Source: Anaerocolumna sp. (GTDB taxonomy: Bacteria > Bacillota > Clostridia > Lachnospirales > Lachnospiraceae). Taken from it: DNA of 46,685 nucleotides. This document shows, piece by piece, positions 26,056-36,472 of this stretch (positions within the stretch are counted from its first letter, which is position 1; each line of letters begins with the position of its first letter). Made by a program: the position numbers and the translations under genes. The notes beneath the pieces were generated by a model. The model did no database searches and was not told where the DNA came from. It saw nothing but the letters and a program-made list of their open reading frames with translations. The stretch spans positions 1-46,685 of the forward strand of contig JARBTX010000024.1 in NCBI GenBank assembly GCA_029239975.1, written 5' to 3'.

Positions 26056-27501
26056 ATGGGACAATCGATTATTCAAAATCATTTTAGAAAAGTAAACAAA
26101 GCAATGATTGGTATATTTACTGCATTTATAATTTTTGATATTATACTTGCCATAGCAGTTGGCATAAAACAAGGATATTATGTTGCAGCAATCGAATTTT
26201 TATTAACTCTTGCACTCTTTTATGCCATGAAAAAAAATAAGTATCAAACGTTACTTGCTTATGCTGTATCAATTGTTATGTGTATCGCCATCATATCCAT
26301 TATACCTAATCCAAGTAGTCTTTATATAATGTTAGTACCTTTATGTATCTCTGCACTTTATTTAGATACAAAGGTATTTTCTATTAGTTGGGTGTTTGCT
26401 ACTATTCTAATAACAATTCGTATGTTTATCATGAATCTTGTTGATAGAAACTTTTTTGTTAATCTCGCTATATTATGTATGATACTAGTTATAATAGCAT
26501 TCCTTACTAAGTGGGGAAGAGATATTATTGATTTAGCTATTAGTGAAAGCGAAAAAACAAGTGCATTATTACAACAAAATCAAGAAAACATCGAACTGAT
26601 TCAATCAAATGGATTCACCTTAAATACCAACATTACAAATTGTAATGAAAAACTTAAACTTGCAAAAGAAAATAGTGACTTAATTACAACTAGTGTAAAT
26701 GAAATCGGAAAAGGTGTAATTGGACAAACGGAAAGTGTAACTAAGATAAGCGATATGATGAATGAAGCTGATGAAAAGTTCACTGAAATTAATACATACT
26801 CAAAACAATTAGCTGAGATATCAGCCAAAACCAGAGATATTGTTAAGAATGGTTCGGAAAAAATCATTCTCATGGACAAGCAGATGAATATTATAAACCA
26901 TGCTGTAACAAAATCTTTCACCACTGTACAACAACTAAATAAGAATATGGATGAGGTAAATAACTTTTTATCTGGCATAACACAAATCTCTGACCAAACA
27001 AATTTATTAGCATTAAACGCTGCTATAGAAGCTGCTAGAGCCGGAGATTCTGGTAAGGGGTTTGCTGTTGTTGCTGAAGAAGTAAGAAAGTTAGCGGAAC
27101 AAAGTGGCGAAACTGTGAAACAAATTGGCCAAATTATTGATGAGATTAAATACAATACAAAAGAAGTACTCGAAGAAGTTGAAAACGGTACTAATGCCAC
27201 AAAAGAGGGTGCAGAAATTGTATGTCAAGTGAATGATGGTTTCAAAAATATAGACTTATCCTTTAAAGATATCGATAAATATGTCTCCGAAGAACTTACT
27301 AAAGTTGAAAATACCGCTAAATTATTTTCAAGTATCAGACAAGAAACAGAAAGTATTGCAAGTATCTCAGAAGAACATGCTGCTGCTAATGAAGAATTAA
27401 TGGCATCAACAGAAGATCATAATATGACACTTGAAAGTATTACACAAATGATGAGAGAAATAAAAACTGCTAGTGAAAACCTTCGAAATGTTACCAAATA
27501 A
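26056..27501 (+). CDS. methyl-accepting chemotaxis protein without an extracytoplasmic sensor domain
   Basis: The 481-aa receptor has about six hydrophobic segments in its first 160 residues with only short loops, and no HAMP domain is recognised. The cytoplasmic signalling coiled coil follows, with the CheA/CheW-contact hairpin [40 protein letters not shown] at about 315-355. It probably senses something in or at the membrane, or signals with a membrane partner. GGAGA precedes the ATG. It is downstream of tetR with no terminator between, suggesting co-expression. No sigma-28 site was found upstream, unlike the other motility genes here. Confidence 0.9.
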   Translation: MGQSIIQNHFRKVNKAMIGIFTAFIIFDIILAIAVGIKQGYYVAAIEFLLTLALFYAMKKNKYQTLLAYAVSIVMCIAIISIIPNPSSLYIMLVPLCISALYLDTKVFSISWVFATILITIRMFIMNLVDRNFFVNLAILCMILVIIAFLTKWGRDIIDLAISESEKTSALLQQNQENIELIQSNGFTLNTNITNCNEKLKLAKENSDLITTSVNEIGKGVIGQTESVTKISDMMNEADEKFTEINTYSKQLAEISAKTRDIVKNGSEKIILMDKQMNIINHAVTKSFTTVQQLNKNMDEVNNFLSGITQISDQTNLLALNAAIEAARAGDSGKGFAVVAEEVRKLAEQSGETVKQIGQIIDEIKYNTKEVLEEVENGTNATKEGAEIVCQVNDGFKNIDLSFKDIDKYVSEELTKVENTAKLFSSIRQETESIASISEEHAAANEELMASTEDHNMTLESITQMMREIKTASENLRNVTK

Positions 27502-27625
27502 GATCAAGATATTTATAAAACATGTAAGGTATTTGATGGTATAACTAAAATACTTAGTATAATACAGTTGATAGTATAAGAACTATACTTAACATAAAGT
27601 AATTCTTGATATGATAACTTATTAT

Positions 27626-27924
27626 AACATTAAGTATCTAATGTATGAGATCTGTTTTTAAATATTAAGTGTTTGAAGTTAAGATTTATTTTTAATGTAA
27701 AGCGTTCGATGTATGAGATTTATTATTAACATTAAGAGTTTGATATATGAGATTTATTTTTAATTTTAAGAGCTTGATGTATGAGATTTATTTTTAACAT
27801 TAGCTTATGTATGAAATTTATTTTTAACATTAAGTGCCTGATACATAAGGTGTATTTTTATATTAAGCGTTTAATGTGAGATTCGCTTCTAACATAAATC
27901 GTTTGATGTATAAGATTTAATTTA
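27626..27924. repeat. about nine degenerate copies of a 34-bp tandem repeat
   Basis: Units begin at about 27626, 27661, 27694, 27728, 27762, 27796, 27826, 27860 and 27891. The consensus starts AACATTAAG, continues GTTTGATGTATGAG and ends ATTTATTTTT. Most are 33-35 bp; two have small deletions (30 and 31 bp). Copies are contiguous, with no spacers, so this is not CRISPR. Confidence 0.88.
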
Positions 27925-27992
27925 AATACCTTAAGAATTAATAAGAATAGTAATTTACTAATACAAACTATAATAAACAAATTATCAAATAC

Positions 27993-28046
27993 AAAAAGCT
28001 CCAAGAAGATTACGTATCATCACTAATCAACTTGGAGCTGTTTTTA
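27993..28046 (+). terminator. bidirectional terminator upstream of parE
   Basis: AGCTCCAAG (27997-28005) pairs with CTTGGAGCT (28031-28039), flanked by A-run and T-run on both sides. It probably ends the tetR-chemoreceptor transcript after the repeat array. Confidence 0.8.
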
Positions 28047-28241
28047 TTGAACAAATAAAATTATATCTTTTAAACGCATGATTAAATCCGAATTAAGATG
28101 CATATCCTAACATTAAATTTGTTATACAATCGGACCATTTTACTAGCTCCAAGAACATATGTTGCCCCAAAAAACTAGCATTTTAGCGGAAAATATGTTA
28201 CAATATACCGTAATTGATTTATAAAGGAAAGGAATCGATAC

Positions 28242-30173
28242 ATGGAACAATATACAGGAAGTCAAATTGTAGTTTTAGAAGGGTTGGAAGCTGTTAGAAA
28301 ACGCCCTGGAATGTACATAGGAAGTACCGGTACCCGTGGTTTACATCACCTAATATGGGAGATTTTAGACAATGGTATTGATGAGCATTTAGCAGGTTTT
28401 TGTACCCAAATTAAAATTATACTTCAAAAAGATGGTGGTCTCACCATCCAAGATAATGGTAGAGGTGTTCCAGTGGACATGCATCCCACTAAAAAAATAC
28501 CAACGGTACGTGTGGTTTATACCATACTTCACGCTGGTGGTAAATTTGGTGGTTCTGTATACAAAGTATCTGGTGGATTACATGGCGTAGGTGCTTCTGT
28601 TGTAAATGCACTCTCTCGTCATATGATTGTTGAAATAAAGCGAGAAGGTAAAGTATATCGTGATGAGTACAAAAATGGTGGCCATCCTATAACCCAGTTA
28701 GAAGATGGTTTATTACCCGTTGTTGGAAAATGCAATAAAAGTGATACAGGTACAAAAGTTACATTTTATCCGGATGATACCATCTTTGAAACGGTTGAGT
28801 TTAAAGCGGATACCATTAAAAAGAAACTAAAAGAAATTGCTTTCTTAAATAAAAATTTAATCATTCAATATATCGATGAAAACTCAGGTGAAGATATTAC
28901 TTACCACGAAGAATTCGGTATTAAAAGCTTTGTTTCTTATTTAAACCGTGAAGCTACATCACTACATGAAGAACCAATCTATATTGAAGGACAAAGTGGT
29001 GAAATTGAAGTAGAAGTAGCATTCCAATATACCAATGATTATTCAGAACAAATTAATGCATATTGTAATCGAATTAATGTTGTAGACGGTGGTACCTTAG
29101 TAACTGGATTTAAGTCTGCCTTAACTAGAGTAATGAACCAGTATGCACGCGAATTAAACATCCTAAAAGAAAAAGATGAAAACTTTGATGGAAAGGATAT
29201 TCGTAATGGTCTGGTAGCTATTATTTCTATCAAACATCCTGATCCACAATTTGAAGGACAAACAAAAACCAAGTTAGGTAATACCGATGCAAAAAGCGCT
29301 GTTGATGAAGTTTTTGCAGCTGAAGTACAACGCTATTTCGATAAAAACGTTGATGTTTTAAAATCTATATTAGATAACTCATTAAAATCCTACACAGCAA
29401 GAAAAGCTGGGGATAAAGCACGTACAGCAATTTTAAAACAATTATCGGATGTAGATACGAAAAGTAAGTTAGCATCCTGTTCTTCTAAAAAACCAGAAGA
29501 ATGTGAACTATATATTGTAGAGGGTGATTCTGCGGGTGGTACAGTAAAAACAGCCAGAAACCGTAGAACTCAAGCTGTTCTCCCACTTCGTGGTAAAATA
29601 CTTAACGTTGAAAAATCTTCCCTTGAAAAAATATTAGTAAACAATGAAATCAAATCTATGATTGCTTGTTTTGGATGTGGTATTGGTGATGAATTTGATA
29701 TTACAAAACTTCGTTACGACAAAATTATTATATTAACAGATGCCGATGTAGATGGTGCTCACATTAGTACTCTTCTATTAACATTTTTCTATCGTTTCAT
29801 GCCAGAGCTAATATTAGAAGGAAAAGTATTCCGTGGACTTCCTCCATTATACCGCGTGGAATATGAAGTAACGGTTAAGGGTAAAAAGAAAAAGCAATCC
29901 GAATATTTATTTAATGATTTTGAATTAGAAAAATTCCGTAAAAATTCTGATAATAAAATACTAGCTCTTCAACGATACAAAGGACTCGGTGAAATGGATG
30001 CGAACCAATTGTGGGAAACTACTCTTAATCCAGATACAAGAATCATGGCTCAAGTATCCATTAGTGATACCGTAGAAGCAGATGAAATTACTACCATCTT
30101 AATGAGTAGTAATGTTCCACCTAGAAGAAGCTTTATCATGGAAGAAGCAAGATATGCCAATGTTGACGTATAA
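28242..30173 (+). CDS. parE: DNA topoisomerase IV subunit B (GyrB/ParE family)
   Basis: The 643-aa ATPase subunit has the GHKL fold (E40 and N44 in EILDNGIDE, DNGRGVP, GGKFGG, GGLHGVGASVVNAL), then the Toprim motif VEGDSAGG, TDADVDGAHI and the C-terminal QRYKGLGEMDANQLWETT. Length fits ParE/GyrB without the enteric insertion. DNGIDE instead of the usual DNSIDE and the pairing with a ParC-like gene suggest topoisomerase IV rather than gyrase; a second gyrase-like pair is the alternative. AAAGGAAAGGA lies before the ATG. It is 50 nt from parC and co-transcribed. Confidence 0.85.
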   Translation: MEQYTGSQIVVLEGLEAVRKRPGMYIGSTGTRGLHHLIWEILDNGIDEHLAGFCTQIKIILQKDGGLTIQDNGRGVPVDMHPTKKIPTVRVVYTILHAGGKFGGSVYKVSGGLHGVGASVVNALSRHMIVEIKREGKVYRDEYKNGGHPITQLEDGLLPVVGKCNKSDTGTKVTFYPDDTIFETVEFKADTIKKKLKEIAFLNKNLIIQYIDENSGEDITYHEEFGIKSFVSYLNREATSLHEEPIYIEGQSGEIEVEVAFQYTNDYSEQINAYCNRINVVDGGTLVTGFKSALTRVMNQYARELNILKEKDENFDGKDIRNGLVAIISIKHPDPQFEGQTKTKLGNTDAKSAVDEVFAAEVQRYFDKNVDVLKSILDNSLKSYTARKAGDKARTAILKQLSDVDTKSKLASCSSKKPEECELYIVEGDSAGGTVKTARNRRTQAVLPLRGKILNVEKSSLEKILVNNEIKSMIACFGCGIGDEFDITKLRYDKIIILTDADVDGAHISTLLLTFFYRFMPELILEGKVFRGLPPLYRVEYEVTVKGKKKKQSEYLFNDFELEKFRKNSDNKILALQRYKGLGEMDANQLWETTLNPDTRIMAQVSISDTVEADEITTILMSSNVPPRRSFIMEEARYANVDV

Positions 30174-30223
30174 AATAAATACAATTATTATTAGAAAACA
30201 ATGTAATCCTTTAGGAGGACTTG

Positions 30224-32470
30224 ATGAGTAAAATTACAGAGAATATAATTCAATTAGATTTTTCGGAAGAAATGAAAAATTCATATAGAGATTACGCCAT
30301 GAGTGTTATTATTGCCAGAGCACTCCCTGATGTACGTGATGGCCTAAAACCAGTTCAACGAAGAATTCTTTATGCCATGAGTGAACTTGGCTTAGATCCA
30401 AAGAAACCACACAGAAAAAGTGCTCGTATCGTTGGTGATACCATGGGTAAATATCATCCTCATGGAGATAGTTCCATATACGAAGCATTAGTACGTATGA
30501 CAGAAGATTATTCCTTATCCATACCACTTGTAGATGGACATGGAAATTTTGGTTCTATCGATGGCGATGGTGCTGCGGCTATGCGTTATACGGAAGCCAG
30601 ATTATCTTTTGGTGCTATGACTTTACTTGACCATCTAGATAAAGGCTTAGTAGAATTTATACCAAACTTTGATGATAGCGAAAAAGAACCTACTGTATTG
30701 CCTGCTATGATACCAAATCTCTTAATCAATGGTACTACTGGTATCGCAGTAGGAATGGCCACGAATATACCTCCACACAATCCAGGTGAAGTAATTGATG
30801 GTGCTATTGCCTATATGGACAACCCAGACATTACGATAGAAAAACTTATGAAATACATACCTGCACCAGATTTTCCAACTGGTGGTAGTATTACCAATCA
30901 TAATGATATTCGTAATATCTATGAAACTGGTGAAGGTAAAATTAGAGTACGTGCTAAAGTTGAAATTGAAAATGGTGAAAATGGACGTAAAAATATTGTT
31001 ATAACTGAAATTCCATATACCATAGCTGGTAACAAATTAAAACTTGTTGAGAGCTTAGTAGCTCTCATGAAAGATAAAGTTTTTGATGAAATTTATGACG
31101 TTAGAGATGAGTCATCAAAAGAAGGTATACGAATTGTTGTTGAAGTAAAAAAAGATCGTGATGTTGATAATTTATTAAACGGTTTATATAAGAAGACACC
31201 ACTAGAAGATACGTACGGTGTTAATTTACTTGCTGTAAAAGAAAAACAACCAATTGTATTTAATTTAAAAAGTATTCTAGAAGAATTTATTCGTTTTCAA
31301 GAAGAGTTGTACACAAAAGAATTTAAACACCTCTTGGAAAAAGCAGAAAATCGTTTAGAAATTGTAGATGGCTTAATACGAGCAACGGATGTTATTGATT
31401 TAATCATTGAGATATTACGTGGTAGTACATCCATAAAACAGGCAAAAGCATGCTTGACAACTGGTGATACTACTGATATAAAATTCAAATCAGATGAATC
31501 CATCAAACAAGCAAAAACTCTAGACTTTACAGAACGCCAAGCAGAAGCTATCCTCGCGATGCCATTAAGTAAATTAATTGGACTAGAAATACTAAAATTG
31601 CATGAAGAAAATGATACCTTACTTAAAAATATTGAAGAGTATAAAATAATACTTGGTAATACTACTGAATTATATAAAGTAATTAAATCACGTTTAAAAG
31701 AGTTTAAAAAGGCTTTTAATACACCTAGAAAAACTATCTTAGAAAATGCCACTAATGCAGAATATGTAGTGGAAGAAAAAATTGAAGATATTTATGTTTT
31801 AATCGATCGTTTTGGCTATACCAAATCCATTGATGCTTCCAGTTTTTCAAGGGTATCAGAAGATAATTTAAAAGAGTACTCCCATATCGTATTTATGAAA
31901 AACAACGATAAATTATGCTTGTTTACTGCTGAAGGTAATATGCATCAGGTTAAAGCATCCGCTATTCCTAAGTGTAAGATTAAAGATAAAGGTGTCTTAA
32001 TTCATACTTTATGTAAAGTGGATAAAGAGAACATTTTAATCTATACTTCCTTTGAGCAGTTATTTGAATCCCAACTAGTGTTCTCAACAAAGTTAGGTTA
32101 CATTAAGCAAGTATCCGGCGTTGAATTTGAAACAATTAGATCTTTAATAAGTGCTACAAAATTAGATGATGGCGATGAATTAATCAGTATTAATATGCTG
32201 TCTGCTGGTGATATCCTAGCCGGTGATCTTAAAGTTATTATACTTACTGAAAAGGGATTATCCTTAGGATTTTCATTAGAAGAAGTTACTGAAATGAAAA
32301 AGACGGGTCGTGGAGTTAAATCAATTGATCTAGATAAAAATGATGCAGTAGCTTTTACAACAGTATTAAAAGCTTCAGAAGAAACATTCCAATTTGCAGG
32401 CAAAGAATTAAGTGTTAAGAAAGTACGAAATAGAAAACGTGGGCAAAAAGGTCAAAAGGCACAATTGTAA
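30224..32470 (+). CDS. parC: DNA topoisomerase IV subunit A (GyrA/ParC family)
   Basis: The 748-aa subunit makes the double-strand break. Y122 in [12 protein letters not shown] is the active-site tyrosine, and [10 protein letters not shown] and [15 protein letters not shown] form the DNA gate. [10 protein letters not shown] follows. The C-terminal region (from about 500) is a partial beta-pinwheel. The quinolone positions are S83 and E87, the susceptible type. The start at 30224 is 5 nt from GGAGG; the TTG at 30221 is too close to it. It ends before the bidirectional terminator at 32677. Confidence 0.86.
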   Translation: MSKITENIIQLDFSEEMKNSYRDYAMSVIIARALPDVRDGLKPVQRRILYAMSELGLDPKKPHRKSARIVGDTMGKYHPHGDSSIYEALVRMTEDYSLSIPLVDGHGNFGSIDGDGAAAMRYTEARLSFGAMTLLDHLDKGLVEFIPNFDDSEKEPTVLPAMIPNLLINGTTGIAVGMATNIPPHNPGEVIDGAIAYMDNPDITIEKLMKYIPAPDFPTGGSITNHNDIRNIYETGEGKIRVRAKVEIENGENGRKNIVITEIPYTIAGNKLKLVESLVALMKDKVFDEIYDVRDESSKEGIRIVVEVKKDRDVDNLLNGLYKKTPLEDTYGVNLLAVKEKQPIVFNLKSILEEFIRFQEELYTKEFKHLLEKAENRLEIVDGLIRATDVIDLIIEILRGSTSIKQAKACLTTGDTTDIKFKSDESIKQAKTLDFTERQAEAILAMPLSKLIGLEILKLHEENDTLLKNIEEYKIILGNTTELYKVIKSRLKEFKKAFNTPRKTILENATNAEYVVEEKIEDIYVLIDRFGYTKSIDASSFSRVSEDNLKEYSHIVFMKNNDKLCLFTAEGNMHQVKASAIPKCKIKDKGVLIHTLCKVDKENILIYTSFEQLFESQLVFSTKLGYIKQVSGVEFETIRSLISATKLDDGDELISINMLSAGDILAGDLKVIILTEKGLSLGFSLEEVTEMKKTGRGVKSIDLDKNDAVAFTTVLKASEETFQFAGKELSVKKVRNRKRGQKGQKAQL

Positions 32471-32676
32471 TGCAAATTATTTATGAAGCTTTGAAGAATA
32501 TAATATAACTCATAAATTAAATAATTTTTTCAGATCAAATTTAAACTCAGCTTTAATCAAGAATAAAATTTACCTGAGTATCAATTTTATACAAGTATCT
32601 GAATTTTCTAAAAAATTAACAACTTTAGAATTAGTATTAATACAAGAAGTACTATTAGGACATTACAATAACATTT

Positions 32677-32725
32677 AAAAAGGCATGAAAGTCAATCATA
32701 ATCACTTTCATGCCTTTTTTATATC
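32677..32725. terminator. bidirectional terminator between parC and nupQ
   Basis: A perfect 15-bp stem (32677-32691 with 32705-32719; core AAGGCATGAAAG) is flanked by A and T runs. It serves the convergent parC and nup transcripts. Confidence 0.92.
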
Positions 32726-32761
32726 ATTACAAGAAATTTATATCTTTAAAATCTATACGAA

Positions 32762-33715
32762 TTATCTGCTACCCTTATCATATGGAATACCTTCAGCTCT
32801 TGGTGCTTGAGAATTCTTTGATGAGAATGCAAGGATAATTAATGTAGCAATATAAGGTATCATTTTGTATACTTCATTGCTAATTGGTAAACTTTTTAAG
32901 AAAGGAATTCCTGAATATGCGGATGCAAAAGTTTTCATAACACCAAAGAAAAATGCTGCATAAAAGATTTTACTTGTTCTCCATTGTCCAAAAATTAATA
33001 CTGCCAAAGCTAAAAATCCATATCCAGCAACGCTAGCATTAAAATTCGTAGAAGTAGGTACAATAAAAACTAATCCACCAATACCTGCTAATGCACCTGA
33101 AATAACAACACCAGCATAACGTATTTTATATACATTAATACCTACAGAGTCAGCAGCTTGTGGATGCTCACCGCAAGCACGTAATCTTAAACCAAATCTT
33201 GTGCGATTAATAACAATACCAGTAATAATAACAATTGCAAATCCTATATATGTGGTTATATAACTATTTCTAAAGAATAATGGTCCAAGTACTGGAATAT
33301 CACCTAAAAATGGAACCTTCTTAATATGGAATGTATCAGTAAACTGAATCTGTTGAACTCCTTGCACCATTCTCGCAACAAAGATTGCAAATGCAGGCGC
33401 AAACATATTAAGTGCTGTACCACTTATTGTCTGATCTGCCTTTAGATTAATAGAAGCATACGCGTGTAATAAAGAGAATAAAGCTCCAGATACACCAGCT
33501 ATAATAACTGCTAGTAACAATAACAATTGGCCACTCATGCTATCTTGCATTATATGAATAAAAGCAATACTGATAAAACCACCAATAAGCATAATTCCTT
33601 CTAAAGCAATGTTAATAACACCACTTCGTTCGGAGAACATTCCCCCTAAAGCAACAATTAATAGAGGAATGGCAAAAAACATGGTTTGCTGTACAATAAA
33701 ATATAATACATCCAT
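32762..33715 (-). CDS. nupQ: nucleoside ABC transporter permease (NupQ/YufQ-like)
   Basis: The 317-aa BPD_transp_2-family permease has about eight membrane segments. LGGMFSERSGVINIALEGIMLIGG at 23-46 is the signature of the NupQ branch, and RACGEHPQAADSVGINVYKIR is the coupling loop to the ATPase. Its start shares one base with the nupP stop (TGATG), so they are translationally coupled. It is the last gene of the deoC-to-nupQ operon and ends at the bidirectional terminator. Nucleoside specificity is inferred from deoD and deoC in the same operon. Confidence 0.88.
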   Translation of the reverse strand: MDVLYFIVQQTMFFAIPLLIVALGGMFSERSGVINIALEGIMLIGGFISIAFIHIMQDSMSGQLLLLLAVIIAGVSGALFSLLHAYASINLKADQTISGTALNMFAPAFAIFVARMVQGVQQIQFTDTFHIKKVPFLGDIPVLGPLFFRNSYITTYIGFAIVIITGIVINRTRFGLRLRACGEHPQAADSVGINVYKIRYAGVVISGALAGIGGLVFIVPTSTNFNASVAGYGFLALAVLIFGQWRTSKIFYAAFFFGVMKTFASAYSGIPFLKSLPISNEVYKMIPYIATLIILAFSSKNSQAPRAEGIPYDKGSR

Positions 33716-34818
33716 CAGACTTTGTCCTCCTTAACTGTTCTTCCAATTTTACGATTAATTACGCCAATAATACTCTTAAATAATAAAGCAAAAGCACCAC
33801 AGTAAATAATGGCTGAGATAATAATATCAATTACTTCTGGAACAAAAGCATATAATTGAACATTGTTACCACCTACTGTGATATGAGCAATAAACAAACC
33901 AGCGAATAATATACCAATTGGATTAGACATACCAAGTAATGCTACTGAAATACCGCTAAATCCTTGTGGTGCTAATATATCAAGTACTTGAAGATATTTT
34001 CCAGAGCCTGATAAGTATAATAAACCACCACCAAGACCAGATAATGCACCTGCTATTACCATGGAAAGTATAATATTTCTTTTTGCATTAATACCTGCAT
34101 ACTTACTTGCATTTGGACTGAGTCCACAAGCTTTTAACTCATACCCAAATGTAGTTTTATTTAATACTATATAGATTAAAACTACCATTAATATTGCTAT
34201 TAATATACTAACGTTCATATTGGTTGTATGGAATAATTGATCCAATCCTGCTTTCGGAATGATAGCACTACTTGCTACTGGCATGGATTGATTTTTAATT
34301 GAATCATACACATTTTGAACAATAAGCATATTTACTAAATACATTCCGATATAGTTCATCATAATTGATGTGATTACTTCGTTTACATTAGAGATTGCCT
34401 TTAATAAACCAGGAACGAAGCCCCAAACTGCTCCTGCTAATGCTGCACCAAGTAATGCAACAATCCAGTGTAATCCACTAGGTAAAAACGTCCATTTAAC
34501 ACCAATGTAGATTGCAACAAAGGCACCAAATGTAAATTGACCAGATGCACCGATGTTAAATAAACCAGTTTTAAAAGCAAAACCTACTGATAATCCAGTT
34601 AAAATAATTGGAGTTGCTAAATATAAAACTTGGCCTATACCAGACATGCCATCTGTAAAACCACCTGCTAATATCATACCAAAGGCAGGAAATGCTTGCC
34701 TTGCATTACTAAAGATTAGTATTAACAGCCCAAATAGAAGGCCAGCTGCAATCGCTAATATAGAAGCAAAGAAATCTTTACCGCCTTTACTATTTAAAAA
34801 ATTAAGCTTATTTTTCAT
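33715..34818 (-). CDS. nupP: nucleoside ABC transporter permease (NupP/YufP-like)
   Basis: The 367-aa permease has an N-terminal cytoplasmic stretch and eight to ten membrane segments. FKTGLFNIGASGQFTFGAF is the family signature and ELKACGLSPNASKYAGINAKRN is the ATPase-coupling loop. It overlaps the nupO end by 11 nt and nupQ by 1 nt, a tight transporter operon. It forms the membrane channel with NupQ. Confidence 0.88.
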   Translation of the reverse strand: MKNKLNFLNSKGGKDFFASILAIAAGLLFGLLILIFSNARQAFPAFGMILAGGFTDGMSGIGQVLYLATPIILTGLSVGFAFKTGLFNIGASGQFTFGAFVAIYIGVKWTFLPSGLHWIVALLGAALAGAVWGFVPGLLKAISNVNEVITSIMMNYIGMYLVNMLIVQNVYDSIKNQSMPVASSAIIPKAGLDQLFHTTNMNVSILIAILMVVLIYIVLNKTTFGYELKACGLSPNASKYAGINAKRNIILSMVIAGALSGLGGGLLYLSGSGKYLQVLDILAPQGFSGISVALLGMSNPIGILFAGLFIAHITVGGNNVQLYAFVPEVIDIIISAIIYCGAFALLFKSIIGVINRKIGRTVKEDKV

Positions 34819-36340
34819 GCTTCACACTCCTTTTTGAACCTGCCATATACAAACCTAACTCTTGTACTGTTATTTCTTTTGGATTTAAGTCAGCAACAAT
34901 TTCACCTTCATACATTACCAAAATTCGGTCACTTACATCCATTACTTCATCTAATTCAAGTGATACTAACATTACTGCTTTACCACTATCTCTTTGATTA
35001 ATTAACTGACGATGAATGTATTCTGTTGCACCGATATCAAGCCCTCTTGTTGGTTGAACAGCAATAACAATATCTGGATTTCGATCTAATTCTCTGGCGA
35101 TAATTACTTTTTGTTGATTACCACCGGACATGTCACGAACGATTGAATCTTCTGCCTGGCCACTTCGAATATCATATTGAGCAATTAACTTTTTCGCATA
35201 TTCTCTAACTGCACTAAATTTAATCATTCCATGTCGTTGAAATCTTGGTTCAAAATAAGTTTGTAATACTGCATTTTGTTGAAGACTATAGTCAAGAACA
35301 AGACCATGTTTATGTCTATCTTCAGGAATATGAGCCAAACCATCTAAGCATTTTTTTCGTATTGATTCTTTGGTTATATCTTTTCCGTTAAGTGTAATAC
35401 GACCATTATTTAATGGCATTAAACCTGTTACACCATAAACTAATTCAGATTGACCATTTCCATCAATACCTGCTATACAAACAATTTCACCTTTTCTAAT
35501 TTGAAAAGATACATCATTTACAAGATTTTTACGAGATGCTTTATTTCTGATTGTAAGATTATTGACTTCAAGTACTATGTCAGATGGTTTTGTATCCTTT
35601 TTATCCAACTGGAAGCTTATCTTACGTCCAACCATCATCTCTGACATTTCTTCTTTTGTCGTAGTATCAACTTCAACTGTTCCGATATACTTGCCCTTAC
35701 GTAGAACGGAACAACGATTCGCTACTGTTTTAATTTCGTTTAATTTATGTGAAATAAATATAATGGATTTTCCTTCATCAACCAGGTTCTTCATGATTTT
35801 CATTAACTCATCAATTTCCTGAGGTGTTAAAACTGCTGTAGGTTCATCAAATATTAAAATGTTATTATCACAATATAACATTTTAAGAATTTCAACTCTT
35901 TGTTGCATACCGACCGTAATATCTGATATGTATGCATCTGGATCAATTTTTAATTTATAACGATCACTTAAATCGATAACTTTTTTTCTTGCTTCATCCA
36001 TCTTTAAGAAGCCGCCATTAACCGTTTCTCGTCCGAGTACTATACTTTCTAAAACAGTAAAATTATGAACCAACTTAAAATGTTGGTGTACCATACCGAT
36101 GCTTAAGCTATTGGCATCATTTGGATTATTAATTTGTACTGGTTTGCCATTGATCTTTATTTCTCCTTGTTCCGCTTGATACAAACCAAATAAAACACTC
36201 ATTAAGGTAGATTTACCTGCACCATTTTCCCCAAGTAAGGCATGTATCTCCCCTTTTTTTACTTTAAAAGTAACATCATCTAGAGCTTTAAAATTACCAA
36301 ACTCTTTTGTTATATGATTCATTTCAATTACATAATCCAT
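34808..36340 (-). CDS. nupO: nucleoside ABC transporter ATPase with two NBDs (NupO-like)
   Basis: The 510-aa protein has two ATP-binding cassettes. The first has a complete Walker A (GENGAGKST at 38-45) and FDEPTAVLTP. In the second, Walker A is degenerate (GIDGNGQSE, no Lys), which is normal for the sugar/nucleoside importer class; its signature is DMSGGNQQK and its Walker B region reads IVIAVQPTRGLD. The start at 36340 is 6 nt from AGGAGG; the ATG at 36358 has no site. A 71-bp inverted-repeat element separates it from the binding-protein gene. Confidence 0.9.
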   Translation of the reverse strand: MDYVIEMNHITKEFGNFKALDDVTFKVKKGEIHALLGENGAGKSTLMSVLFGLYQAEQGEIKINGKPVQINNPNDANSLSIGMVHQHFKLVHNFTVLESIVLGRETVNGGFLKMDEARKKVIDLSDRYKLKIDPDAYISDITVGMQQRVEILKMLYCDNNILIFDEPTAVLTPQEIDELMKIMKNLVDEGKSIIFISHKLNEIKTVANRCSVLRKGKYIGTVEVDTTTKEEMSEMMVGRKISFQLDKKDTKPSDIVLEVNNLTIRNKASRKNLVNDVSFQIRKGEIVCIAGIDGNGQSELVYGVTGLMPLNNGRITLNGKDITKESIRKKCLDGLAHIPEDRHKHGLVLDYSLQQNAVLQTYFEPRFQRHGMIKFSAVREYAKKLIAQYDIRSGQAEDSIVRDMSGGNQQKVIIARELDRNPDIVIAVQPTRGLDIGATEYIHRQLINQRDSGKAVMLVSLELDEVMDVSDRILVMYEGEIVADLNPKEITVQELGLYMAGSKRSVKHEK

Positions 36341-36370
36341 TGCAGTCCTCCTAAGCATCCTTTTTAAGGA

Positions 36371-36441
36371 ACTGTCCCAAAACGAAAGGTTTTTTATATC
36401 TAAATCGATTAGATATGAAATACGATAAGTTTTGGGACAGT
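36371..36441. repeat. 71-bp palindromic, MITE-like element
   Basis: The ends are perfect 13-bp inverted repeats (ACTGTCCCAAAAC at 36371-36383, its complement at 36429-36441). Inside is a second perfect palindrome, ATATCTAA (36396-36403) with TTAGATAT (36409-36416). No coding capacity and no obvious target duplication. It fills most of the gap between the binding-protein gene and nupO. Confidence 0.7.
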
Positions 36442-36472
36442 GTAAAGCAACAATATGCTCTTATAAATTTAA

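Larger units (their letters stand above)
27502..28241. other. 740-bp intergenic region between the chemoreceptor gene and parE
   Basis: It holds the 34-bp tandem-repeat array (27626-27924), a bidirectional terminator (27993-28046) and the parE leader. No credible ORF is seen. A TACAAT at 28198-28203 could be the parE -10, but its -35 is poor. Confidence 0.7.

Noticed and set aside
26601-27200. 199-aa minus-strand reading frame
   Set aside because: It is antisense to the conserved chemoreceptor signalling domain, with no ribosome site and no recognisable family.
27626-27924. CRISPR array
   Set aside because: The 34-bp units are contiguous and degenerate, without unique spacers, and no cas gene is present.
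31297-31752. 151-aa minus-strand reading frame
   Set aside because: It is antisense to parC and hydrophobic only through codon complementarity.
36371-36441. Rho-independent terminator between the binding-protein gene and nupO
   Set aside because: The stem is strong but no U-run follows on the minus strand, and the remaining transporter genes would be cut off.
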